Source: Neoroseomonas rubea (GTDB taxonomy: Bacteria > Pseudomonadota > Alphaproteobacteria > Acetobacterales > Acetobacteraceae). Taken from it: a DNA stretch of 64,000 bases. Location: NCBI RefSeq assembly GCF_016106015.1, contig NZ_JACADQ010000001.1, forward strand, positions 1-64,000. Reading direction: 5' to 3'. The position numbers and the translations under genes are program-made. The notes under the pieces were generated by a model. That model was not told the DNA's origin. It saw only the letters and a list, made by a program, of their open reading frames with translations, and made no database searches. Shown here one piece after another: positions 1 through 8,947 of the stretch (position 1 is the first letter of the stretch; every line of letters begins with the position of its first letter).

Positions 1-2621
1 GCGGGGGCCTTGGTCGCCGGGGCCTTGGACGGCGCCTTCGCGGCGGGCTTGGCCTCGGCGGCGGCCTTGCGCGGCGCGGCCTTGGCACGGCCGGCCGGAC
101 CGCGCGGCTTCAGCGCCTTGCCCTTTTCGGCCAGCAGCGCGACCGCCTGGTCGAGGGTGAGATCCTCCATCGCGACGTCGCGCGGCAGGTTCGCCACGAC
201 CTTGCCGTGCTGGGCATAGGGCCCGAAGCGGCCCTTGCGCACGCTGACCGGCTCCCCGTCCTTCGGATGCACGCCGAGTTCGCGGACGCGGGCGCGCGCA
301 TCGGCGAGCAGGGCGAGCGCCCGGTTCATGCCGACGGTCAGCACGTCGTCATCCTTGTCGAGCGACTTGAACACGGTGCCGCAGCGAACATAGGGGCCGA
401 AGCGACCGAGGCCCGCGGTGATCTCCTCCCCCGTCTCGGGATCCCGCCCGATGATGCGCGGCAGGGAGAGCAGGCCGAGTGCCTGCTCGAGCCCCACCTG
501 GTCGGGCGACATCCCCGGCGGCAGGCTTGTGCGCTTTGGCTTCACCGGCTTGCCCTTGGCGTCGGTGCTCCCTTCGCCGAGCTGGATGTAGAAGCCGTAG
601 GGCCCGCGCCGGACCGAGACCTTCTGGCCCGTCGCCGGATCCTCGCCGAGCTCCTGGTCGCCGCCCGCGCCCTCCGCGCTGCCGCTGTCCACGCCGAAGG
701 GGCGCGTGTAGCGACATTCCGGATAGTTCGAGCAGCCGATGAAGGCCCCCGTTCGCCCCAGGCGCAGGCCGAGCCGGCCCACGCCGCAGGTGGGGCAGGC
801 GCGCGGGTCCGTGCCATCCCCGCGGGCGGGGAAGATGTGCGGGCCGAGATCCTCGTCCAGCGCATCGATCACGTCGCGGATCTTGAGGTCGCGCGTCGCT
901 TCGACGGCCGCCGAGAACTCGTTCCAGAAGGCGTGCATCACCGCGCGCCAGTCGCTCTGGCCGGCGGAGATCTCGTCGAGCTTCTCCTCCATCGCGGAGG
1001 TGAAGCCGGTGTCCACGTACTTGTCGAAGTAGCGGACGAGGAAGGTCGTCACCATCCGCCCGAGATCCTGCGCGATGAAGCGCCGCTTCTCGAGCGTGAC
1101 GTATTTCAGGTCCTGCAGCCGCTGCAGGATCGAGGCGTAGGTGGAAGGCCGGCCGATGCCGAGCTCCTCGAGCCGTTTGACCAGCGTCGCTTCCGAATAG
1201 CGCGGCGGCGGCTGGGTGAAGTGCTGGCTCGCCGTGACGTCGCCGCGCTTGAGCGGATCGCGTTCCGCCATCGGCGGCAGGATGCGGCTGTCCTCGTCCT
1301 CGACCGCGTCGGCGGGCTTGAGGCCGGCGCGCAGGTCGGCGGCGCGGTCGTCCTCATCCTCGCGGTACAGCTTCAGGAAGCCGTCGAAGGCGACGACGGA
1401 CCCCGTGGCGCGGAAGCGCAGCCGGCCATCGGCGCTGGCGATGTCGACGGCTGTCTGGTCGAGCTCGGCGGCCGACATCTGGGAGGCGACGGCGCGCTTC
1501 CAGATCAGTTCGTACAGGCGCGCCTGTGCGCCTTCCAATTCGCCGACCATGCTCTCGGGGGATCGCGCGACATCGGTCGGGCGGATCGCCTCATGCGCTT
1601 CCTGGGCGTTCTTCGCCTTGGACTGGTACTCGCGCGGGGCGGTCGGCAGGTAGGCAACGCCGAATTCGCCCTTCACATGGTCGCGGATGGCGGCGATCGC
1701 CTCCCGCGCCATGGAGACGCCGTCGGTCCGCATGTAGGTGATGTGCCCGGCCTCATACAGCTGCTGGGCGGTGCGCATCGTCTGCTGCGCGCCCATGCCG
1801 AGCTTGCGGCTGGCTTCCATCTGCAGCGTCGAGGTCATGAAGGGCGGCGGCGGGTTGCGCCGTGTACGCTTCTTCTCGACCGAGGCGACGGCGTAGGTGG
1901 TCGCTTCCGCCAGCGCCTTGGCGTTGAGCGCGGAGGCCGCGTCCGCCAGGTCGAACTGCTCGAGCTTCCTGCCATCGAGATGCGTCAGCCGCGCCGTGAA
2001 GGGCGCGCCGGCGGGCGTCTGGAACTTTGCTTCCAGCGTCCAGTATTCGCGCGGCTTGAAGGCCTCGATCTCGGCCTCGCGCTCGCAGATCAGGCGGAGC
2101 GCGACGGACTGCACCCGCCCGGCCGACCTGCTGCCCGGCAGCTTGCGCCACAGCAGCGGGGAAAGCGTGTAGCCCACCAGGTAGTCGAGCGCGCGGCGCG
2201 CCAGGTAGGCGTCGATCAGCGGCACGTCGAGGTCGCGCGGATGCGCGACCGCATGCTGCACGGCGCGCTTGGTGATCTCGTTGAAGGTGATGCGCTGGAC
2301 GTCCTTGCCCTTCAGCGCGCCCCGCTGGCCGAGCATGTCCTTCACATGCCAGGAGATCGCCTCCCCTTCGCGATCGGGGTCGGTGGCGAGGTACAGGCGC
2401 TTGGCCGACTTCAGGGCGGTGGCGATCTTGGCGACCTGCGCCTCCCCGCGCCCATCCTTGCCCCAGACCATCGCGAAATCCTGGTCGGGCAGGACGGCGC
2501 CGTCCTTCTCCTCCAGGTCGCGGACATGGCCGAAGGAGGCGAGCACGGTGAAGTCCCGCCCGAGATACTTCTCGATCGTCTTGGCCTTGGCCGGGGATTC
2601 GACGACAACAACGTCCGACAT
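1..2621 (-). CDS. topA: DNA topoisomerase I, 3' end cut by window
   Basis: Type IA topoisomerase that relaxes negative supercoils through a transient 5'-phosphotyrosine break. The first 873 codons are visible. The Toprim domain starts after VVVESPAKAKTIEKYLG, with the acidic motif DPDREGE at residues 81-87. The catalytic tyrosine is Y296 in TYMRTDG. A four-cysteine zinc-finger module (CPTCG...CSNYPEC) follows the core, then Cys-less repeats and an Ala/Lys/Pro-rich tail that runs off the window, as usual in alphaproteobacteria. The ATG lies 11 nt after the dprA stop, so dprA and topA are probably co-transcribed. Family assignment is secure; only the C-terminus is missing. Confidence 0.97.
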   Translation of the reverse strand, partial: MSDVVVVESPAKAKTIEKYLGRDFTVLASFGHVRDLEEKDGAVLPDQDFAMVWGKDGRGEAQVAKIATALKSAKRLYLATDPDREGEAISWHVKDMLGQRGALKGKDVQRITFNEITKRAVQHAVAHPRDLDVPLIDAYLARRALDYLVGYTLSPLLWRKLPGSRSAGRVQSVALRLICEREAEIEAFKPREYWTLEAKFQTPAGAPFTARLTHLDGRKLEQFDLADAASALNAKALAEATTYAVASVEKKRTRRNPPPPFMTSTLQMEASRKLGMGAQQTMRTAQQLYEAGHITYMRTDGVSMAREAIAAIRDHVKGEFGVAYLPTAPREYQSKAKNAQEAHEAIRPTDVARSPESMVGELEGAQARLYELIWKRAVASQMSAAELDQTAVDIASADGRLRFRATGSVVAFDGFLKLYREDEDDRAADLRAGLKPADAVEDEDSRILPPMAERDPLKRGDVTASQHFTQPPPRYSEATLVKRLEELGIGRPSTYASILQRLQDLKYVTLEKRRFIAQDLGRMVTTFLVRYFDKYVDTGFTSAMEEKLDEISAGQSDWRAVMHAFWNEFSAAVEATRDLKIRDVIDALDEDLGPHIFPARGDGTDPRACPTCGVGRLGLRLGRTGAFIGCSNYPECRYTRPFGVDSGSAEGAGGDQELGEDPATGQKVSVRRGPYGFYIQLGEGSTDAKGKPVKPKRTSLPPGMSPDQVGLEQALGLLSLPRIIGRDPETGEEITAGLGRFGPYVRCGTVFKSLDKDDDVLTVGMNRALALLADARARVRELGVHPKDGEPVSVRKGRFGPYAQHGKVVANLPRDVAMEDLTLDQAVALLAEKGKALKPRGPAGRAKAAPRKAAAEAKPAAKAPSKAPATKAP

Positions 2622-2632
2622 GTGTTCGCGGA

Positions 2633-3727
2633 TCACCCGTTGGCAGAGCGCACGACGCGGTGACCGGGCAGCATTTCCACCCGGCCATCGAGCTCCAGAT
2701 CCGTGAGGAGAGCCTGGAGTTCGGGGGGCGAGAGGTGGCAGCGCCGGGCGACCTCGTCAACCGATACCGGAGACAAGCCAATCATTTCAAGAAGTTGCGC
2801 GGAGCCTTCCAGGGGCGGTCCGAGCTCCGGGGCGCCATCCGGCGGGGCTTCGGGCAGGGTCCGGGGCACGAAAAGGGGCATCGCCCGGGGTGTTTCGGGC
2901 AGGTGGTCGAGCACATCCTCGGCGCTCTCGACCAAGTGTGCGCCTTGGCGGATCAGGTCGTTGGAGCCACGGCAGCGCGGGTCGAGCGGGCTGCCGGGAA
3001 CAGCGAAGACATCCCGCCCCTGTTCGAGCGCGAGACGCGCGGTGATGAGCGTGCCGGAGCGATGCGCCGCTTCCACCACCAGGACGCCGAGCGAGAGGCC
3101 CGCGACGATGCGGTTGCGGCGGGGGAAGTGGCGGTTGAGCGGCGCCGTGCCGAGTGGGCTTTCGGCAATGACCGCGCCACGTTCGGCGATGCGCGCGGCC
3201 AGCGCCGCATTCTCGGCCGGGTAGGGGAGGTCGAGCCCGCCCGGCAGCACGGCGATGGTGCCCCCCGTGCGCAGCGCGCCTTCATGCGCCGCGGTGTCGA
3301 TCCCCCGCGCGAGGCCGGAGACGATGGTGGGGCCTTTGGCCGCGAGTGCCTCGGCAAGGTCCTCCGCGATGCGGCGCCCGGCGGCGGAGGCGTTGCGCGC
3401 GCCGACGATCGCGACGGCGGGGGCGGCGAGCAGGCCGGCATCGCCCAGCACGGCGAGCACGGGCGGCGCGTCGGGCAGCAGGGCGAGCAGCGGCGGGTAG
3501 AGATCCTCGCCCAGGAAGACGAAGCGGCCGCCCAGCTTCGCGAGGGCCTTGGCCTCGGCGCGGATCGCGGCCTCGGGCGGGATGGCGAAGGGCGCGTTAC
3601 GGCGGGTGGCGAGGCCGGGCAAGGCGGCCAGCGCGCGATCGGGGTCGCCGTGGCGGTCGAGCAGGCGGCGGAAGGTGAGGGGGCCGACGCCCTCGGTGCG
3701 GGCGAGGCGGAGGAGGGGGAGGGTCAT
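2633..3727 (-). CDS. dprA: DNA-processing protein DprA
   Basis: Cytoplasmic protein that binds incoming single-stranded DNA and loads RecA during natural transformation. The 364-residue protein has an N-terminal helix-hairpin-helix/SAM-like segment, a Rossmann-like core (VAIVGARNASAAGRR; VSGLARGIDTAAHEGAL; AESPLGTAPLNRHFPRRNR; EAAHRSGTLITARLALEQGR) and a C-terminal winged-helix (DprA_WH) segment ending RVEMLPGHRVV. The ATG at 3727 (MTLPLLRLART) is chosen because it opens the conserved N-terminus; the reading frame extends upstream without family similarity. It directly precedes topA, a common alphaproteobacterial arrangement. Confidence 0.95.
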   Translation of the reverse strand: MTLPLLRLARTEGVGPLTFRRLLDRHGDPDRALAALPGLATRRNAPFAIPPEAAIRAEAKALAKLGGRFVFLGEDLYPPLLALLPDAPPVLAVLGDAGLLAAPAVAIVGARNASAAGRRIAEDLAEALAAKGPTIVSGLARGIDTAAHEGALRTGGTIAVLPGGLDLPYPAENAALAARIAERGAVIAESPLGTAPLNRHFPRRNRIVAGLSLGVLVVEAAHRSGTLITARLALEQGRDVFAVPGSPLDPRCRGSNDLIRQGAHLVESAEDVLDHLPETPRAMPLFVPRTLPEAPPDGAPELGPPLEGSAQLLEMIGLSPVSVDEVARRCHLSPPELQALLTDLELDGRVEMLPGHRVVRSANG

Positions 3728-3878
3728 GGCGGTGGGCGGCGGCACGGCCCGGCCGTCCTTGGGCGGGCACGGATGCGGGGCATCGACGTCGGGCCCCCTC
3801 GGGTCGCGGTGCCGCGTCCCACATGGCCTGGAAGCAAGCATCGGCGCATGGCCGATGTGTGATCGGAATTCGCCATAT

Positions 3879-3906
3879 GGGCGATACACGATTTTGTATA
3901 TCGCCC
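3879..3906. promoter_or_regulatory. inverted repeat upstream of dprA
   Basis: GGGCGATACAC (3879-3889) and GTATATCGCCC (3896-3906) are inverted copies with one mismatch around a 6-nt AT-rich spacer. The position about 150 bp before the dprA start fits an operator or a hairpin in the 5' leader. The binding factor is unknown. Confidence 0.4.
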
Positions 3907-4033
3907 GGAGATTGATTTGGGGCTGGCCTGCCCTTGGTTCGTTACCGCATGCCCTACTCTGGGCCCTGCGTGGATGGTCTGGCGCCTGGTGATGGTTTCC
4001 AAAGGCCTTTCGGCCTTTGGCGGGGGGTCTTGA

Positions 4034-4050
4034 GGGGGGCGGAGCCCCCC
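4034..4050 (-). terminator. hairpin after plsY
   Basis: A perfect GGGGGGC/GCCCCCC stem with a 3-nt loop lies immediately after the plsY stop codon (minus strand). No long T tract follows, so it may be an imperfect intrinsic terminator or an RNA-stabilising hairpin. Confidence 0.45.
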
Positions 4051-4051
4051 T

Positions 4052-4651
4052 TCACCCCTTCTGCCCGATCCGCGGCTCCGTCCCCGCCAGGAGCCGGCGG
4101 ATGTTCTCCTCATGCCGCCAGAACACCAGCACGCCGACCAGCAGCGCGAGCAGTGCGTGCTCGGCATCCGCGAGGATCAACGCCAGGAGCGGTGCCACCG
4201 CGAAGGCCGCCAGCGCCCCGGCCGAGGAGATGCGTGTGAGTTTCGCCGCAACCAGCCAGGTGGCGCAGCAGCCGAGCCCGACTGGCCACATCGCGGCGAG
4301 GAACACGCCGAGCCCCGTCGCCACCCCCTTGCCGCCCTTGAAGCCCAGCCAGACGGGCAGGGTGTGCCCGATGACCGCGGCGGTGCCCGCGACCAGGTCC
4401 TGGTCCCCCGCCACCCCGCGCACCAGCAGCACGGCGGCCGCGCCCTTGAGCCCGTCGAGCAGCAGCGTCGCCGCGGCGAGCCCCTTCTTGCCGGTGCGCA
4501 GCACGTTGGTCGCGCCGATGTTGCCCGACCCGATGGCGCGGATGTCCCCCAGCCCCGCCCAGCGCGTCAGCAGCAGGCCGAAGGGGATGGAGCCGATCAG
4601 GTAGCCGCCCAGCAGTGCGACCACGAAGGCCATGGACGGGTCGGTGATCAT
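4052..4651 (-). CDS. plsY: glycerol-3-phosphate acyltransferase PlsY
   Basis: Integral inner-membrane enzyme that transfers acyl groups from acyl-phosphate to glycerol-3-phosphate, the first step of phospholipid synthesis. At 199 residues it is the usual size, with about five hydrophobic segments. Family motifs are visible: YLIGSIPFG, IGSGNIGATNVLRTGKKG and GHTLPVWLGFKGGKGVAT. The ATG overlaps the stop of the upstream pyrC' by 4 nt, so the two are translationally coupled. Confidence 0.95.
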   Translation of the reverse strand: MITDPSMAFVVALLGGYLIGSIPFGLLLTRWAGLGDIRAIGSGNIGATNVLRTGKKGLAAATLLLDGLKGAAAVLLVRGVAGDQDLVAGTAAVIGHTLPVWLGFKGGKGVATGLGVFLAAMWPVGLGCCATWLVAAKLTRISSAGALAAFAVAPLLALILADAEHALLALLVGVLVFWRHEENIRRLLAGTEPRIGQKG

Positions 4652-5925
4652 GCGGAGAAGACCCGCCGGCCGGCCTTCCAGGTGCCGAGCACGCGGCCTT
4701 CCAGCGCCCGCCCGTCGAAGGGGGAGTTCTGCGCCTTGCCGGGCAGCTTCCCGGCCTCGACCTTCCAGCCGCGCGCGGGATGGAACAGCAGCAGGTCGGC
4801 CGGCGCGCCCTTGGCCAGCCGCCCGACGGGCAGGCCGAGCAGCGCCGCCGGCTTGCAGGTGAGAAGCCCGAGCGCCGCGAGCATCGGGATATCCCCCGCA
4901 TGCACGCGCGCGAGCGTCACGGCCAGCAGCGTCGCGAGCCCCGCGCCACCCGCTTCCGCCTGCGCGAAGGGCAGGCGCTTGTCGTCGGCATCGCGCGGCT
5001 GGTGGTCGGAGGCGATCGCGTCGATCGTCCCGTCGACAAGCCCCGCCACGATGGCGATGCGGTCGGCCTCGGTGCGCAGCGGGGGCGAGAGCTTCGCGTA
5101 GGTGCGGTAGTCGCCGATCGCCGTCTCATTCTGGTCGAAATAGGGGGGCGCGGTGTCGCAGGTGACGCGCAGCCCGTCCTGCTTCGCCGCGCGGATCAGG
5201 TCGAGTGCGGCGGCCGTGCTGACATGGGCGAAATGCACATGCCCGCCGGTGATCCGCGCCAGCGTGATGTCGCGCGCGACCATCATCGCTTCCGCCGCCG
5301 GCGGGATGCCCGGCAGGCCGAGCCGGGTCGCGAGTTCGCCCTCCGTCGCGGCGCCGCCGGCGGCGAGCGAGGGGTCCTCCGGATGCTGCACGATGAAGGC
5401 GCCGAAGGCCCGGGCGTAGGAGAGCGCGATGCGCATCGTCCGCGCATTGCCGATCGCCTTGGCGCCATCCGTGAAGGCGATTGCGCCGGCTTCGCGCAGC
5501 AGGCCGAATTCGGCGAGCTCCTTGCCCGCGCAACCGGCCGTCGCGGCGCCGTAGGGCAGGAGGGTGACGGAGCCCGTCGCCTCCCCCCGCCGGATCATGA
5601 AGGAGAGCAGCGCGGGGTCATCGAGCGCTGGGTCGGTGTCCGGCAGCACGCACAACGTGGTGATGCCCCCCGCCGCGGCGGCCTGGGCGGCGGAGGCGAT
5701 GGTCTCCCGGTGTTCCTGCCCCGGCTCGCCGAGATTGGCGCGCAGGTCGACCAGGCCGGGGGCCAGGCAGGCGCCGGCGGCGTCGATGAGTTCCGCGCCC
5801 TCGGGCGCCGTCAGGCCCTGGCCGAGGTCGGCGATGAGCCCGTCGCGGACCAGCAGCGCGCCGCGCGCGTCGAGGCCGGTCGCGGGGTCGAGCAGGCGGG
5901 CGTCGGAGATGAGAAGGTCGCGCAT
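4648..5925 (-). CDS. pyrC': dihydroorotase-like protein lacking the metal HxH motif (pseudo-DHOase)
   Basis: The 425-residue protein has the dihydroorotase/amidohydrolase architecture: N-terminal beta-sandwich, PGLVD strand, AHVSTAAALDLIRAAK, and IASDHQPRD with the conserved Asp. The catalytic PGLVDxHxHxREPG signature reads PGLVDLRANLGEPG, so both metal-binding histidines are replaced (R and N). The usual lysine-containing loop also differs (FTDGAKAIGNA). It is therefore predicted to be catalytically inactive. Known Pseudomonas pyrBC' pairs use such a protein as a structural partner of aspartate carbamoyltransferase, and pyrB lies upstream on the same strand. An active dihydroorotase should be encoded elsewhere. 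Confidence 0.88.
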   Translation of the reverse strand: MRDLLISDARLLDPATGLDARGALLVRDGLIADLGQGLTAPEGAELIDAAGACLAPGLVDLRANLGEPGQEHRETIASAAQAAAAGGITTLCVLPDTDPALDDPALLSFMIRRGEATGSVTLLPYGAATAGCAGKELAEFGLLREAGAIAFTDGAKAIGNARTMRIALSYARAFGAFIVQHPEDPSLAAGGAATEGELATRLGLPGIPPAAEAMMVARDITLARITGGHVHFAHVSTAAALDLIRAAKQDGLRVTCDTAPPYFDQNETAIGDYRTYAKLSPPLRTEADRIAIVAGLVDGTIDAIASDHQPRDADDKRLPFAQAEAGGAGLATLLAVTLARVHAGDIPMLAALGLLTCKPAALLGLPVGRLAKGAPADLLLFHPARGWKVEAGKLPGKAQNSPFDGRALEGRVLGTWKAGRRVFSA

Positions 5926-5987
5926 CGCCCGTGGTTATAGACGCACTGCCGCGCTCCGCCAGCAGGGGCGCTGTTGGAAAGCTGCCT

Positions 5988-6545
5988 TCACCGCGGCCTT
6001 GCTTGGGCCTCGCTGGACTGCCGCCAGCGCAGCCAGAGTCCCGTCACGAGCATCGTCAGCAAGAAGGCGCTCATCGCCAACATACCCAGGCCGAAGGCTA
6101 TGCCGAGCCCCGGCACGCCAACGCTGTCGACCGTGGTGATCCGCCGCGGGTCGCGCGGGTCGATGACGACATCAATGGTGTCGCCTGGCTGCGGGATGTG
6201 CCCAGGGCGTGACCAGGTGATGCGGAACGGATGCCCCCGCAGCCCCCGGGCATCCACCACAGTCCCGTCGCCGAGACGCTGGCGCAGGACAAGGTTGTAA
6301 TGGCGCCGCGGAGCGCTCGGGTTCGGGCCCGGAACCGCGAGCACCTCGGCCGTCCCCCGCGTCCAACTGCGCAACATCGAGAGTCCCTCGATATTCATCG
6401 ACATCGTCCAGACGCCCAACGGTGCGATGAGAAGAAGCCCTGCCGCGAAGACCGCCAGCAACGCGCGCGAAGGCGTCGCCTCCCCGTGCAAAGCCTTCGC
6501 GATCCGCCACCAACGACCCTCGGGAGGAGGCTTCGGTCCAGTCAT
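5988..6545 (-). CDS. DUF3592-like membrane protein
   Basis: A 185-residue protein with two hydrophobic segments, near residues 28-50 and 145-172. They flank a soluble part with AEVLAVPGPNP, YNLVLRQRLGDG and a PGDTIDVVIDPRDPRR element typical of DUF3592 proteins. Function is unknown. It lies in the same-strand run between pyrB and pyrC'. A second protein of similar plan lies at 7059-7610. Confidence 0.6.
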   Translation of the reverse strand: MTGPKPPPEGRWWRIAKALHGEATPSRALLAVFAAGLLLIAPLGVWTMSMNIEGLSMLRSWTRGTAEVLAVPGPNPSAPRRHYNLVLRQRLGDGTVVDARGLRGHPFRITWSRPGHIPQPGDTIDVVIDPRDPRRITTVDSVGVPGLGIAFGLGMLAMSAFLLTMLVTGLWLRWRQSSEAQARPR

Positions 6546-6554
6546 GACGGACCG

Positions 6555-7001
6555 CTAGACCCGCTTCTCGAAATACACCCGCCGGTGCCCCGCCTCGCTG
6601 CCGCGATGCGTCTCGGTGAAGCCGAGGCGCGGATACATCGCGACGTTCTCGACCATCAGTTCGTTGGTGTAGAGCCGGAGCAAAGCGTAGCCGCGGCGGC
6701 GCGCCTCGGCCTCGGTGAAGGCGATGAGGCGGCGGCCGACGCCCTGGCCCTGCGCTGCCGGCGACACCGCGATGTTGTAGAGCAGCAGCCCGTCGGGCTC
6801 GTCCTCGAGGATCAGTGCGCCGAGGAAGTCGCCATCCTCCTCCAGCACCCAGGCCTGGCCGGCGGCGATGCGCGCGGCGTAGTCGTCCACCATCGGCGCG
6901 GGTTCGCGGTTCAGGCGCGGGATGTACTTCGCATAGGCCGTGCGAACCAGGTCGCGAAGCGCCGGGGCTTCGTCAGGCCGGGCGGGACGGGGGGCATTCA
7001 T
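6555..7001 (-). CDS. GNAT family N-acetyltransferase
   Basis: A 148-residue single-domain GNAT. The acetyl-CoA-binding motif A is LYNIAVSPAAQGQGVGRRLI, with the Q-G-x-G-x-R turn, and motif B is near MYPRLGFTETHR. The substrate cannot be predicted. The ATG at 7001 (MNAPRPARPDE) fits the usual start just before the first strand; the frame extends 17 codons further up without similarity. It lies 9 nt upstream of the DUF3592-like gene. Confidence 0.85.
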   Translation of the reverse strand: MNAPRPARPDEAPALRDLVRTAYAKYIPRLNREPAPMVDDYAARIAAGQAWVLEEDGDFLGALILEDEPDGLLLYNIAVSPAAQGQGVGRRLIAFTEAEARRRGYALLRLYTNELMVENVAMYPRLGFTETHRGSEAGHRRVYFEKRV

Positions 7002-7058
7002 GTTGCCATCCATTATGCATCCGATGGTGCGCGGCATGGTCGCCCATGCCATCGCGCG

Positions 7059-7610
7059 TCAAGCGTTGGCTGGCTCCGGTCGCCTCCGCCGCAGATGGAA
7101 CAGGCCGCGGACGAACACGACCAGCAGGAATGGAGAAAGCAGGATCGAGAGGCCCGGCGCGAACTGGCCCACCGGCACCACCTGATGTGGCGCGCCGGGG
7201 CTGACGAACACGTCCAGTCGCGCGCCGATCGGCGGCGGCTGGTTTGGCATCATCCGGTCCGCGCCGGTCCTGTAAGGATACTGCAGCATGCGGATGAGCC
7301 CGATCGACGTCGCCGAGCGCCCGGGCACCTCCCGCCCGTGTGGCAAGGTGACGCTGAAGTCGATCCAGTGGCTCCGTCGGGGCTGCCACCGCGTTGGCTC
7401 GCGGAGCGTCGCGCCCGTAATCGTTGCCTCGGCGCGTGTCCAGCTCAGCGCGACCCATGCGTGGTACGGCACGCCCGCATTGAGCATGAACAGCATCAGG
7501 CCGCCGATGATGACCCAAAGCAAAGCATCCCGGCGGCTGGGCGGCGGGTCCAGGCGGAATGGTGACAGGGGATGCGGGTGGTACGGCGGCGCGGAGTCCG
7601 GCTGCGTCAC
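7059..7610 (-). CDS. DUF3592-like membrane protein
   Basis: Two predicted transmembrane segments (DALLWVIIGGLMLFML and LSILLSPFLLVVFVRGLF) flank a soluble domain with WTRAEATITGATLREP and a GARLDVFVSPGAPH element, similar in plan to the 5988-6545 protein. Function is unknown. A GTG at 7610 with an upstream GGAG is the preferred start; the frame is open to 7706, overlapping the end of pyrB. Start choice is uncertain. Confidence 0.55.
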   Translation of the reverse strand: MTQPDSAPPYHPHPLSPFRLDPPPSRRDALLWVIIGGLMLFMLNAGVPYHAWVALSWTRAEATITGATLREPTRWQPRRSHWIDFSVTLPHGREVPGRSATSIGLIRMLQYPYRTGADRMMPNQPPPIGARLDVFVSPGAPHQVVPVGQFAPGLSILLSPFLLVVFVRGLFHLRRRRPEPANA

Positions 7611-7644
7611 ACCACGCTCCGGCTCGCCTCCGCCCACGTCGTGC

Positions 7645-8580
7645 TCACCGGTTCCGCGGAAGCCGCCGCGCCAGGATATCCAGCACCGCCATCCGGCACG
7701 CGACACCCATCTCCACCTGCTCCCCGATCACCGAGCGCGTCGGGTGGTCGGCGATGGCGCTGTCGATCTCGACGCCGCGGTTCATCGGGCCCGGGTGCAT
7801 GACGATGGAATCGGGCTTCGCCAGCGCCAGCTTCTCGGCGTCCAGCCCGTAGAAGCGGAAGAACTCGCGGGCGGAGGGGACAAGCCCGCCGGACATGCGT
7901 TCGCGCTGCAGGCGCAACATCATCACGACATCGGCGTCCTTCAGCCCCGCTTTCATGTCGGTGAACACCTCGACGCCGAGGCGCGCGGCATCCGCCGGGA
8001 TCAGCGTGGGCGGGCCGACGATGCGCACGCGCGCACCCATGGTGCCCAGCAGATGGATGTTCGACCGCGCGACGCGCGAATGGGCGATGTCGCCGCAGAT
8101 GGCGACGATGAGGCCTTCGAGCCGCCCCTTGTGCCGGCGGATGGTCAGCGCATCGAGCAGCGCCTGGGTCGGGTGCTCATGCGTCCCGTCCCCGGCATTG
8201 ATAACCGCGGCGTCGACCTTCTGCGACAGCAGGGCCGGGGCGCCCGATTGCGCGTGGCGGATCACCAGCAGGTCGCACTGCATCGCGTTCAGCGTGCTGG
8301 CGGTGTCCAGCAGCGTCTCCCCTTTGTTCACCGAGGATGTGCTGACGGACATGTTGATCACGTCCGCCCCCAGCCGCTTGCCGGCCAGTTCGAAGCTGGT
8401 CCGGGTGCGGGTGCTGTCCTCGAAGAACAGGTTGATCAGCGTGCGGCCCTTGAGCAGGTCGCGCTGCGTCTTCCCGCTGCGGTTCAGCAGGGCGTAGGAT
8501 TCGGCGAGGTCGAGCAGGTCCGCGATGTGCGGTGGCTCGAGCCCCTCGATGGCGAGCAGGTGCTTGGACGGGTAGGACAC
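7645..8580 (-). CDS. pyrB: aspartate carbamoyltransferase catalytic subunit
   Basis: Catalyses carbamoyl phosphate plus aspartate to carbamoyl-aspartate, the committed step of pyrimidine synthesis. The 311-residue protein carries the carbamoyl-phosphate motif [19 protein letters not shown], the [12 protein letters not shown] segment and the C-terminal [11 protein letters not shown] motif. The start is GTG at 8580. No pyrI-type regulatory chain is visible. The inactive dihydroorotase homologue downstream (4648-5925) is the likely assembly partner, although three unrelated genes lie between them. Confidence 0.96.
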   Translation of the reverse strand: MSYPSKHLLAIEGLEPPHIADLLDLAESYALLNRSGKTQRDLLKGRTLINLFFEDSTRTRTSFELAGKRLGADVINMSVSTSSVNKGETLLDTASTLNAMQCDLLVIRHAQSGAPALLSQKVDAAVINAGDGTHEHPTQALLDALTIRRHKGRLEGLIVAICGDIAHSRVARSNIHLLGTMGARVRIVGPPTLIPADAARLGVEVFTDMKAGLKDADVVMMLRLQRERMSGGLVPSAREFFRFYGLDAEKLALAKPDSIVMHPGPMNRGVEIDSAIADHPTRSVIGEQVEMGVACRMAVLDILARRLPRNR

Positions 8581-8590
8581 GGGCCGGACC

Positions 8591-8716
8591 TTAGGCCGGC
8601 GGGGGGGATTCGGCCAGCGCCCGGGCGATGCGGAGCCGGACGGCGAGGGCCTCCTGCTCCTCGGGCAAGCGGCCCTCGCGGTTCATCCTCTCCCGCCCAT
8701 CCGCGGTGAGCGGCAT
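8591..8716 (-). CDS. possible 41-residue small protein upstream of pyrB
   Basis: A short open frame ([17 protein letters not shown]...) ends 10 nt before pyrB. It is charged, has no motif, and could be a leader-like small protein or chance coding in GC-rich DNA. A second in-frame ATG lies at 8686. There is no independent evidence of translation. Confidence 0.2.
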   Translation of the reverse strand: MPLTADGRERMNREGRLPEEQEALAVRLRIARALAESPPPA

Positions 8717-8947
8717 CAGCCGCCGGCAGGGACCGCGTCTTCGTCCCGGCCAGCGCGGACCTCCACCGCGGCGATGTCACCGGCCGGCCAGGCGGCGCGC
8801 GAGCATGCGTGGCGACCGGGTCGCGCGGGGCGGCGGAAGGCAGCGTCCAGAGCCGGGCAATGCGCCGTCTCATTACGAAAACTTCAAATATTTCACGATA
8901 TCTGGAGTTTCCCGCGCGTCGAACGCCTTCGATCAGGACACCCAGAC

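Larger units (their letters stand above)
3728..4051. other. intergenic region between plsY and dprA
   Basis: This 324-bp stretch has no credible gene. It holds a locally AT-rich patch with an inverted repeat (3879-3906) and, near plsY, GC-rich hairpins. It probably contains the dprA-topA promoter and the plsY terminator, but no clear -35/-10 pair stands out. Confidence 0.5.

Noticed and set aside
207-2663. 818-codon plus-strand open frame over topA
   Set aside because: It is the antisense shadow of topA in GC-rich DNA. The minus strand gives a clear type IA topoisomerase with catalytic motifs.
2660-3862. 400-codon plus-strand frame over dprA
   Set aside because: Antisense shadow; DprA motifs are unambiguous on the other strand.
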